DNA from: Bacteroidales bacterium
Lineage (GTDB): Bacteria; Bacteroidota; Bacteroidia; Bacteroidales; VadinHA17
Assembly (NCBI GenBank): GCA_011620595.1
Contig: WOYX01000003.1
Span: 1 to 64,000, forward strand
Direction: 5' to 3'
DNA length: 64,000 nucleotides
The position numbers were made by a program, and so were the translations under genes. The notes below the pieces were generated by a model that was not told the origin of the DNA, did no database searches, and saw only the letters and a list, made by a program, of their open reading frames with translations. Shown here one piece after another: positions 47,033 to 55,431 of the stretch (position 1 is its first letter; each line of letters opens with the position of its first letter).

Positions 47033-48688
47033 TTATCTTCTCGATGATCGGCTGCTGCTTTCAGAGCTCTTTGAGCTTTTGGAACTGCTGCTCTTTGAAG
47101 AGGTTCCGCTGCTGCGGCTGTTGCCACTGCTCCTCGAGACTGAGCCGCTGCTGCGACTGCTGCTGCCACTGCTCCTTGAGACTGATCCGCTGCTTCTTCC
47201 CTGGCTGCTGCTGCGTGAGGAGACACTGCTGCCTTTTGAGGAGACACTGCTGCGACTCTGTGACCTGGCAGCAGGAGCCGATGAACTCCGGGATGCGGAG
47301 GGAGTCGACTTCTGACTTGCCGACTGTCTTGAGGATTGCGACCTTGCGGCTGTCGACTGTGACCTGCTCACCGGGGCCTGTGATCTCTGCACTGAGCTCT
47401 GCGACCTGGGTGCGGATGACTGCGACCTGCTCACCGATGACTGCGACCTCTGTGTTGAACTCTGTGACCTTGCGGTTGTGGACTGTGACCTCTGTGTTGT
47501 TGTGCTCCCTGATGTGGCAGTTGTGCCAGATCTCTGCGATGAGGTTGCAGGAGCGCTCCTGACTGCCGAAGATGATGACCTGCGGTTCAGATCTCCGCTC
47601 TGCGAGGCGGCAGACCCGGAAGTGCTTCTGTTCTGCACTGCCGTGGATGACCTGCGGTTCGCGTCACCGCTCTGGGGTGCTCCTGCCTTGGTGGTACTCC
47701 TGCTCTGTACTGCAGAAGATGACCTGCGGGATTCGCCGCTCTGTGCTGCATTTGTGCTGCCGGAGCTGCGCGAGCTTGTGGCAGATGAGCTTCTCCTCTG
47801 GCTCTCGGATGATGCTGCCGGACGGGCAGTGCTGCTTCGCGATCCGTGGGTGCTGGCGTAGAGAGCCTCGCCTTCACGCCTCATCTCGGGATGAGAGTAG
47901 GTCTTCTTGTAGTGCCCTTCGGTGATACGTCGTGAGACGTTGGGAGAGTATGCCCTTACACTCTTGTAGTAATAGTCGTTGTAGCGATGGTACCTCGGAT
48001 GGTCCCAGTAGCGGTAGTGTGCGTAGTAGTGAGGGTACCAGTGCGAGTGATATCCGTAGTAGAAGTGCCAGTAGTAGGGTCTCCAGGGCCTCCAGTAGAC
48101 CGGGTAGTAACCCCAGTACCACGATGAGCGCCAGCTGACGTAGTAAGGATTGTATATGAACCTGATCACCGGCCAGGCAGCGACTTCATAATATGTGGTA
48201 GTTACCACGGTGACATTGTCTCTGTAAACCGTCCTGCCTTTGTAGCCGGGATTAGGTGTCTCTGCATATATGGGTTCCACGATGTAGTTTCTTCCGTAAA
48301 GCGCCTCATCGCCGATGAGCTGTATCTGCACCGACCCGTTACGGAACTTCTCCACGGTGAAGACTGCCACATCCTGGTATTCGTTGCGGTCGAGAGCTGC
48401 ACGCAGCACTATGTTGTGAACATTGCCGTCGACATAGTCGGAGACGGTCAGGTAATCAACCATGTTGTCACCGTTAAGGTCGAGGTTGTTGATCCGGGAG
48501 TTCTCGTCGTTGAGGTTCCTCTCGAAAGCTTCGAGGGTCTCAGACTCCTGGAAAAGCTTCATCACTGCGTAGAGATTCAGATTGTCACCCGGGAGACCCA
48601 GGTATTCCTCCGGATAGTCCTGTGCCCTGACTGTCGTCGCTGAGGCTATCAGGATTGCGAGGATCGATGTGTAGATTAAATTTTTCAT
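47033..48688 (-). CDS. Paralog of 44207-45706: secreted aromatic-rich protein with Ser/Arg/Gln low-complexity tail
   Basis: ORF track starts at 48736; ATG at 48688 gives MKNLIYTSILAILIASATTVRAQDYPEEYLGLPGDNLNLYAVMKLFQESETLEAFERNLND; YVSWRSSWYWGYYPVYWRPWRPYYWHFYYGYHSHWYPHYYAHYRYW; RSQSS-type repeats. Confidence 0.85.
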   Translation of the reverse strand: MKNLIYTSILAILIASATTVRAQDYPEEYLGLPGDNLNLYAVMKLFQESETLEAFERNLNDENSRINNLDLNGDNMVDYLTVSDYVDGNVHNIVLRAALDRNEYQDVAVFTVEKFRNGSVQIQLIGDEALYGRNYIVEPIYAETPNPGYKGRTVYRDNVTVVTTTYYEVAAWPVIRFIYNPYYVSWRSSWYWGYYPVYWRPWRPYYWHFYYGYHSHWYPHYYAHYRYWDHPRYHRYNDYYYKSVRAYSPNVSRRITEGHYKKTYSHPEMRREGEALYASTHGSRSSTARPAASSESQRRSSSATSSRSSGSTNAAQSGESRRSSSAVQSRSTTKAGAPQSGDANRRSSTAVQNRSTSGSAASQSGDLNRRSSSSAVRSAPATSSQRSGTTATSGSTTTQRSQSTTARSQSSTQRSQSSVSRSQSSAPRSQSSVQRSQAPVSRSQSTAARSQSSRQSASQKSTPSASRSSSAPAARSQSRSSVSSKGSSVSSRSSSQGRSSGSVSRSSGSSSRSSGSVSRSSGNSRSSGTSSKSSSSKSSKSSESSSRSSRR

Positions 48689-48994
48689 CTCTTTAAACTT
48701 TTTGGAAGAACTGTCTCTTCGGTTAATGAAATTCAAACATTATGCCAAAGATTCTTTTAAAGGCAATAGAGGGGCAAGCGTTAATAAATGACCCGGTGGG
48801 TCATTTTAACGAAGCAGCCAGCCTGCAGGGAGGGCAGTAAACAGTAGTGTCATGGTTTTTTTCTATTCATAAACAACGATACTGAATTCATAAAAGTATT
48901 GTAGTCTAATGGGAATATCAGATATCCATATGCCGCAGGCATTATGGTATTGAAGCGCAGCTTGGCATCCACAAACCCCATATGCCGTAGAGCC

Positions 48995-49025
48995 TGCCCC
49001 GATAGCTGTATGGCGTATCGGGGCA
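48995..49025. repeat. Inverted repeat in intergenic region
   Basis: tgccccgata/tatcggggca perfect 10-bp arms, 11-nt spacer. Confidence 0.85.
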
Positions 49026-49063
49026 TTATAGTATTGTAGAGCGGAACGAGGAAAGTTTGATTT

Positions 49064-50026
49064 TCAGAAAATCTTCAGGAAGGCTGAAAACATGACTACA
49101 AATCCCTTCGGCCCGGGGTAGAGGGGGTCAGAATACATCGGCATAACATAACTGATATCCGCCTCCAGCGACATGAAAGGCAGATTAAATGATACCGGCA
49201 CCCCGAATTCCATCTCTATCAGGTCGAATTTTTCTGAATAGACGGTAGTGGTAGTCGGGATTTCAGTAGAGGTAGTTGTTGTGGTTGTCGTGGTGCCTGA
49301 TCCGGTTGATCCCTGACCCTGTCCCGAGCCGGGTCCCTGTCCCATGCCGGATCCTGATGTGACCGGAACGCTGACGGGTGTGACAAGAGTCCGGGTCGTG
49401 GTTATAAGTTCCGTCCCCTCCATAATGCCGGCCGTGGTCAGGTCGCCGAACAGAAGATTGGCATATGGCCCGAATGAGAAGGTGGCTTTTCCCCTGAAGA
49501 AGGACGGTGTCTCGAAATACCTTGAGTTTTTTACCTGGAAATAAGCAGGCGGTTCTCTCATCACGAAAGCGCCGTATGATAATTCTGTGTAGAGTATCCT
49601 CCAGTCGATACCCAGTGAAAGGTCGGCATAGTTGAAATTGCTGAAGAGAGTGTCGGTTAGTTCAGGTTTGACCATATACCTGGACAGACCTGCGGAGATG
49701 TCAAACCATGAATTGAAATCATGACTGTAGGCCATGGAGGCGCTGTAGAAGGAGGGAGCCGATTGCTCAAGTCCCGGCAGATAGAAGGCTGCGCCCGTCA
49801 GGCTCAGCTCACCACCGATAAGATATGAAAGTGCTCCGTACCCGAAAGGCAGGTCACGTGAGATGGTTGAACCGAGATATATCATGTTGCTGCCGTAACC
49901 CGTGCCGGTATAAAGGGAATGAATATCCTTTTTCGTTGAAGCCTGTGCAGTGTCACCCTGTGCAACTGCGTTCAGAGGCATCAACAGCAGCAACAGACCG
50001 GCACATATCAGGCGGATAACTCGCAT
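49064..50026 (-). CDS. Hypothetical outer membrane protein with Gly/Gln/Thr-rich loop
   Basis: ORF track starts at 50185; ATG at 50026 begins a signal peptide MRVIRLICAGLLLLLMPLNAVAQ; repetitive GSGMGQGPGSGQGQGSTGSGTTTTTTTTS. Confidence 0.7.
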   Translation of the reverse strand: MRVIRLICAGLLLLLMPLNAVAQGDTAQASTKKDIHSLYTGTGYGSNMIYLGSTISRDLPFGYGALSYLIGGELSLTGAAFYLPGLEQSAPSFYSASMAYSHDFNSWFDISAGLSRYMVKPELTDTLFSNFNYADLSLGIDWRILYTELSYGAFVMREPPAYFQVKNSRYFETPSFFRGKATFSFGPYANLLFGDLTTAGIMEGTELITTTRTLVTPVSVPVTSGSGMGQGPGSGQGQGSTGSGTTTTTTTTSTEIPTTTTVYSEKFDLIEMEFGVPVSFNLPFMSLEADISYVMPMYSDPLYPGPKGFVVMFSAFLKIF

Positions 50027-50138
50027 CTCAATGATTTGGCGCAAAGGTACTCCGGGAAGATGAACAAATAATGAAGAAATGTCAAGAATCAGTTCATCTT
50101 TGGGTGTTACAACATACCTTGCAATAAATTTATCCGAC

Positions 50139-50711
50139 ATGAAGACTATTGCGATAATATCATCGAGCGTCAGGAACGGCCGCAACAGTCACAGGGTGGC
50201 GCTTTACTTCAATAATTACCTTGAGGAGCATAAAATAGCTATAGCAGATATCATTGATCTTGAGGAATATAACTTTCCCTTATTTGACGAACGGCTTCGT
50301 CTGCAGAAAGATCCTGCACCCGGGGCTTTGGAGTTTGCGAAGAGAATCCGCAATGCCGCCGGGGTGATAATAATTGCGCCGGAGTACAACGGCGGCTATC
50401 CGGCCAGCCTGAAGAATGTTGTTGACCTTCTTTATGATGAGTGGCGAAAGAAACCTGTCGCAATCTCAACCGTCTCCGACGGTCCTTTTGGCGGCACCCA
50501 GGTCATTACTTCGATTCAGTTTTCTTTGTGGAAGATAGGTGCCTGGACTGTCCCGGCAATGTTCCCCGTGCCACGGGTTTTAGAGACTTTTGATGAACAG
50601 GGAAGACCTTCTGACAGGTCAGCAGTAGATAAACGTGCTGCCAGGTTCATCAATGAACTGCTCTGGTGCATTGATGCCACGGAGCTGATGGCCGGCCGCC
50701 CGTCCTCTTAG
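50139..50711 (+). CDS. NADPH-dependent FMN reductase-like flavoprotein
   Basis: ORF track starts at 50079; ATG at 50139; IISSSVRNGRNSHRVAL, IIAPEYNGGYPASLKNVVDLLYDEW, KPVAISTVSDGPFGG. Confidence 0.9.
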   Translation: MKTIAIISSSVRNGRNSHRVALYFNNYLEEHKIAIADIIDLEEYNFPLFDERLRLQKDPAPGALEFAKRIRNAAGVIIIAPEYNGGYPASLKNVVDLLYDEWRKKPVAISTVSDGPFGGTQVITSIQFSLWKIGAWTVPAMFPVPRVLETFDEQGRPSDRSAVDKRAARFINELLWCIDATELMAGRPSS

Positions 50712-50932
50712 CCGTTCGCTTTGGCTTGCGGCTGCTCTTCCTTTTCCGGCTCTTCCTCCGGTGGTTCGGATGTGATGTTTCCGAACTTATCGACGTAGGC
50801 GATCATGTTATCGAGTCCCCCGCCCGGGGAGTTTTCCTTGCGGTACTGCTTTTTCTTTTCCTTTTCTTTTCTCTTCTTGAGACGCTTTTCGGTCTTCTGC
50901 TTCTTGATGTAACTGTTGTTCGGTCCTGCCAT
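50708..50932 (-). CDS. Small Lys/Glu-rich conserved hypothetical protein
   Basis: 74-aa ORF: MAGPNNSYIKKQKTEKRLKKRKEKEKKKQYRKENSPGGGLDNMIAYVDKFGNITSEPP. Confidence 0.7.
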   Translation of the reverse strand: MAGPNNSYIKKQKTEKRLKKRKEKEKKKQYRKENSPGGGLDNMIAYVDKFGNITSEPPEEEPEKEEQPQAKANG

Positions 50933-50944
50933 ATGCTATCTGTA

Positions 50945-52147
50945 TTAATTAACGAAAGTAAGCGCCTTGCCGCTGGCGCCTGCCCTGCCTGTACGGCCTA
51001 TCCGGTGAATATAACTCTCCATATCCTTGGGTGCCTGGAAGTTGATCACATGAGAGACATCCGCAATATCCAGTCCGCGTGCAGCAACGTCAGTTGCCAC
51101 CAGCACCTTTATCTTACGGTTCCTGAATGATTCCAGCGCCTTGATGCGGTAGTTCTGCGACTTGTCGCCGTGGATCTCGTCTGCGGCGATGCCTGCCCGG
51201 CGGAGATCCCTGCAGATACGGCTTACTCCCCGCTTGGTGTCGGCAAAGATCAGCACCTTTTCAAACGACTGGTCTCTCACCATGTTGAGGAGGATATCTA
51301 TTTTCTTCTCTCCATCCTTGACGGTTATTATGTCCTGTTCGATGTTATCGGCGCTGACGTTCTCATTCCTCACACGGACCTCAAAGGGGTCAATCATGAG
51401 GCTGCTTATCAGCGCTTTCTGACTCTTGTCCTCAGTAGCTGAGAAGAGGATGGTCTGATTGCGGTTGCTCATGCCGTCGACCAGCCTCCTGATCTCTTCA
51501 GCAAAGCCCATGTCCAGCAGCCTGTCGAACTCATCAAGCACCAGTATGCTGAACCTGTCGAGGTTGAGTGCCCCCTGGCGCACCATATCGGCTATCCTTC
51601 CCGGTGTGCCGATGACTATCTGTCCCGGACGACGCAGTTTTTCAATGTCAACCCTGACGCTGGTGCCTCCTATAAGGCATGAGCTGAAGAGTTTAAGTCC
51701 AAAGGCGATACTCCGGAACTCCTTGTCTATCTGCAGTGCCAGTTCACGTGTGGGCGAGACTACCAGCACGTTGCTGCCGGAATCCCTGCGAAGGAAGTTA
51801 TGTATCAGCGGTATGAGATAGGCCCCGGTCTTGCCCGTGCCGGTCTGCGCCAGACCCATGAGGTTACGGCCGCCAAGGATGGCCTCAATGGTCCTGTCCT
51901 GTATCTCGGTGGGCTTCTCGTACCCTTTTTTCTGAAGATTGAGGATGATGGCTCTGTCAACAGGAAGTTCCGCGATCAGCCTCTCTGGCACGTATGCCAC
52001 GAAGGAGGCCGGGGTTGTCTTCTTTATGAATTTGTCTGTATTTACCGTGCCGGTGTTGATCTTCTTCCTGTTGTGTGTTCTTTTTATCGTGTCGTTATGA
52101 CCTTGATTCTTTTTGCCCCTCCATCGGGGTTCTCTGTAATATCCCAT
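50945..52147 (-). CDS. DEAD/DEAH-box RNA helicase
   Basis: 400-aa ORF: GLAQTGTGKTGAYLIP, SPTRELALQ, VLDEFDRLLD, LFSATEDKSQ, HRIGRTGRAG. Confidence 0.95.
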   Translation of the reverse strand: MGYYREPRWRGKKNQGHNDTIKRTHNRKKINTGTVNTDKFIKKTTPASFVAYVPERLIAELPVDRAIILNLQKKGYEKPTEIQDRTIEAILGGRNLMGLAQTGTGKTGAYLIPLIHNFLRRDSGSNVLVVSPTRELALQIDKEFRSIAFGLKLFSSCLIGGTSVRVDIEKLRRPGQIVIGTPGRIADMVRQGALNLDRFSILVLDEFDRLLDMGFAEEIRRLVDGMSNRNQTILFSATEDKSQKALISSLMIDPFEVRVRNENVSADNIEQDIITVKDGEKKIDILLNMVRDQSFEKVLIFADTKRGVSRICRDLRRAGIAADEIHGDKSQNYRIKALESFRNRKIKVLVATDVAARGLDIADVSHVINFQAPKDMESYIHRIGRTGRAGASGKALTFVN

Positions 52148-52156
52148 TAAATGTTT

Positions 52157-52194
52157 TATTTGGTTAATGCCGCTGAAAAATCATTAACCAAATA
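52157..52194 (-). promoter_or_regulatory. Hairpin in 5' region of the DEAD-box gene
   Basis: Perfect 13-bp inverted repeat tatttggttaatg/cattaaccaaata with 12-nt spacer, 9 nt upstream of the start codon. Confidence 0.6.
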
Positions 52195-52439
52195 TCTGTT
52201 CAATGTGGTTATGTTCTCCTGACGAAATGTTATTCAGCGTAAACTAGTGATTGTAGAAAGAACTCCTCATGATCTGATCCTGAAGGAGATATGCTGACTA
52301 TACAGATCTATTTTATGCTTAAATCGGTGCAAAGTTACTCATAATTATCCGGACCTGCAACTTGAAAATGAATCAGTGTCTTATCGCTGATTCATTTCTG
52401 ACCGGAAAAAATGTTAAACGAGAGCGGACCGGCAGGCTG

Positions 52440-53048
52440 TTATCCCTTCTTCCATTTAATGGTGCAGCCGATGGCCCGGGTGCCTGCCACGGCAACTTCT
52501 TCACCCCTGATCAGACTGTTGAGGGCCTCTTCTGCATACTTCCTATCCGCTGCGGAGGCATCATCGGCGTTGTTGTCAATGGCACCCACATATTCCACCA
52601 CCAGCTTTCCATCCTTCCAGGCGAGAATATATATATGCGGTGTGTTGGTGGCGCCATACTTCCGGGCTACCTCCTGTGTCTCATCAAACAGGTACTCGAA
52701 GGCGTAGCCCTTTGCCGTAGCCGTCTCCTTCATCTTCTCCCATGAGTCTCCGGGCGATACGGCCGGATCATTCGGGTTTATTGCAATCACAGGGTACCCC
52801 TTGGGAGCATACTTTGCATGCAGATCCTGCAACCGTTGATCATACTTCTTTACCACCGGACAGGTGTTGCACCAGAAGGCGACGATGAAGCCATCAGCAT
52901 CTTTGATCTCTGAAAGAGAAACCATTTCTCCCTTTACGTTTTTCAGTCTGAAGTCCGATGCAATGTCACCGGCCTTATACTGCGACTGGCCGGTTGCAAG
53001 CGCAGCCATAAGCAGGCCGGCAAGTGAAAGGAACAGGTATTTTTTCAT
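52440..53048 (-). CDS. Thioredoxin-family/redoxin peroxidase-like protein, secreted
   Basis: 202-aa ORF: DADGFIVAFWCNTCPVVKKYDQRLQDLHAKY, KYGATNTPHIYIL. Confidence 0.92.
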   Translation of the reverse strand: MKKYLFLSLAGLLMAALATGQSQYKAGDIASDFRLKNVKGEMVSLSEIKDADGFIVAFWCNTCPVVKKYDQRLQDLHAKYAPKGYPVIAINPNDPAVSPGDSWEKMKETATAKGYAFEYLFDETQEVARKYGATNTPHIYILAWKDGKLVVEYVGAIDNNADDASAADRKYAEEALNSLIRGEEVAVAGTRAIGCTIKWKKG

Positions 53049-53071
53049 GACTTTATTGTTTTAATGTAAAA

Positions 53072-53557
53072 TTACTGTAAGTATTTTATTATCAGTTCTC
53101 TCAGTTTGTCTTCTTCCAGTTCTTCGGGGTGGAAGTATCTTATCTCTTTTGCGTTGTTGAAGAAGAGGGTCACGGGAATATTTCCCTGCCAGTTTGCGTC
53201 TACCTTTTCTATCCAGCTGTTGTAGTCGATGTTGGTCATGACCCTCACATCAGCCGTAATCTTATTGGTGTCAAGGAAAGGGATGAGCCTGTTCTCTATC
53301 TGGCTCGGGAAGTCGAGACTTATCAGAATAAATTTGACTCCCTTGCCCTCATACTCTTTCGACAGTTTCTCAAAGTATGGCAGTTCGGTTACGCACGGCG
53401 GGCACCACGTGGCCCAGAAGTTTACGACATGAAGCTCATCAGTCGGACTTACGAGGATTTCGTCCAGTTCCGCGACGCCTATCCTGGTTATCTCCTGTGC
53501 CGTTAGTGAAGATATGCCTCCTGCAAGTAAGAGTATGATTACAAAAAAAGTACGCAT
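53072..53557 (-). CDS. TlpA-like thioredoxin-fold protein
   Basis: ORF track starts at 53743; ATG at 53557 begins signal peptide MRTFFVIILLLAGGISSLTAQ; VVNFWATWCPPCVTELPYFEKL. Confidence 0.88.
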   Translation of the reverse strand: MRTFFVIILLLAGGISSLTAQEITRIGVAELDEILVSPTDELHVVNFWATWCPPCVTELPYFEKLSKEYEGKGVKFILISLDFPSQIENRLIPFLDTNKITADVRVMTNIDYNSWIEKVDANWQGNIPVTLFFNNAKEIRYFHPEELEEDKLRELIIKYLQ

Positions 53558-54031
53558 CGAGCAAGAATGATTTTCCACAATAAACATCCTGCGGGATGAG
53601 TTGTTCACGATTTCATCCGGCACAAAAAACTGAAGAGCGATGATAAAATAGGCTAATCTGCAATTTAGCTGGCAGGCTGCCATCAGCAGCAGTAACGTGA
53701 TAAGGAGTTTTGTTTTCATAAGTCTTTGGATTTTAACTGACACAATTATTTATGCTTCAGATCAATTTCAGTCACAATTATGACAGCCGCAGGGCTAAGT
53801 CAAATATTTTTTTGGATATTGGCATATTTCAACGACGAGTTTCAAAGTGCCGGGCAAATAAATACTTACACCCGGGCTGGAAACAGCTTTAGCCCGATCG
53901 CCGGCTTTAATATTTCCTCTTTGTAAGAGCCTATACTTTGTCCCTTCATGGTTAAAAAAACTTAATGAAAATGGCTTTGGGCCGTGGTGGGTTAAAAAAA
54001 ATATAACTTTATCAAAATTTTCTAAACCCCT

Positions 54032-55264
54032 ATGAAGAAGCTGACACTATTTGCTTTACTGCTGCTGCTTGCCGGCGCTGCCGGAGAGGTGTGGTCATGC
54101 ACCACCTTCATCATGTCAGGCAAACATACTCCTGACGGCAGACCGCTGCTCTACAAGAACCGCGATACCGGCACCCTGGACAATGCGCTGGTATTCTTTA
54201 CCGACGGCAAATACCCGTATATAGGGCTGGTCGATTCCAAAGCCTCATGGAAGGAGGAAGTTTGGGGAGGATTCAACTCCGCAGGATTCGCTATCATGAA
54301 CTCGGCAGCCTATAACAACAACGAGGGTGACACCACCAAACTAGCCGACCGCGAAGGGGTGGTGATGAAGATGGCGCTGGCCACCTGTTCAACCCTGGCC
54401 GACTTTGAGCAGATGCTCACCGACATGCTGAAGCCGCTGGGCGTGGATGCCAACTTTGGGGTCATCGATGCAGAGGGCGGTGCCGCCTACTATGAGACCG
54501 GCAACTTCGGTTTTAAAAAGATAGATGCCAACGATCCGGCACTGGCACCATACGGGCTCATCATACGTACCAACCACTCCTTTACCGGTACCGTGGGCGA
54601 GGGAGGCGGCTATATCAGGTATGCCGCTGCAAGCGACGTCTTCAACATGGCCCTGGCACAGAACAGGCTCGATCCGCAGTACCTCCTCAACAGCCTGTCG
54701 CGCAACCTGACCCATGGCCTCACCGGAGTGAACCTGAGGGCAGAAATGCCGGCCGACGGCAACAGCCAGGCTTTTGTAAACTTCGATGACTTCATCCCAC
54801 GAACCTCCACAGCCGCTGCAATAATGGTGGTAGGAGCAGCCGAAGGCGAAGACCCCTCACAGGCAATGATGTGGACACTGATGGGTTTCCCGCTAGCCAC
54901 AGTTGCAGTTCCTGTATGGATTACCGGCGACAAAAATCTGCCTTACATACTCAGTATGAAAGAGGATCTGCACTCACCGCTCTGCGACGCAGCCATGACG
55001 CTTAAACGTGAGCTCTTCCCCATAAAAAGGGGTTCGGGTGGCAAATACATGAATGTGGCTCTCCTGCTTAACGGGGAAAAGACGGGCTTTCTCCAGAGAC
55101 TCGCTCCTGTGGAGGAGGAGATATTTGCCAGAACCGCGGCGCTGACCTCGTCGATGCCCGAACGAAAAGGGCAGCGCAGTGAGGCAATAACGGAGTTCTA
55201 CCGGTGGGTCGACAGCTATATAGTTCAGTCCTACAATGACCTGTTTGGGCTGCAGATGGAGTAA
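54032..55264 (+). CDS. C45-like / linear-amide C-N hydrolase (acyltransferase-like Ntn hydrolase), secreted
   Basis: 410-aa ORF: signal then CTTFIMSGKHTPDGRPLLYKNRDTG, GGFNSAGFAIMNSAAYNN. Confidence 0.8.
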   Translation: MKKLTLFALLLLLAGAAGEVWSCTTFIMSGKHTPDGRPLLYKNRDTGTLDNALVFFTDGKYPYIGLVDSKASWKEEVWGGFNSAGFAIMNSAAYNNNEGDTTKLADREGVVMKMALATCSTLADFEQMLTDMLKPLGVDANFGVIDAEGGAAYYETGNFGFKKIDANDPALAPYGLIIRTNHSFTGTVGEGGGYIRYAAASDVFNMALAQNRLDPQYLLNSLSRNLTHGLTGVNLRAEMPADGNSQAFVNFDDFIPRTSTAAAIMVVGAAEGEDPSQAMMWTLMGFPLATVAVPVWITGDKNLPYILSMKEDLHSPLCDAAMTLKRELFPIKRGSGGKYMNVALLLNGEKTGFLQRLAPVEEEIFARTAALTSSMPERKGQRSEAITEFYRWVDSYIVQSYNDLFGLQME

Positions 55265-55431
55265 AGCCACGTCTGATAAACCAGTCGAATTACAAAAAAC
55301 CAGCCACCCTTGATAAAACAGTCCTATTTACAGGAAAGCACAAACACTTTTGATGAACAACCAGTATAAGAAGAAATCAAGTCACCCTTGACGATCTATT
55401 CGGATTTCAAGTAAAATAAAGTTACCCTGAG

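Noticed and set aside
46963-47925. Several ORFs of 78-196 aa overlapping the C-terminal half of the second paralog
   Set aside because: Overlap low-complexity Ser/Arg/Gln codons; no start context, no domain, and the minus-strand frame has signal peptide and paralogy support.
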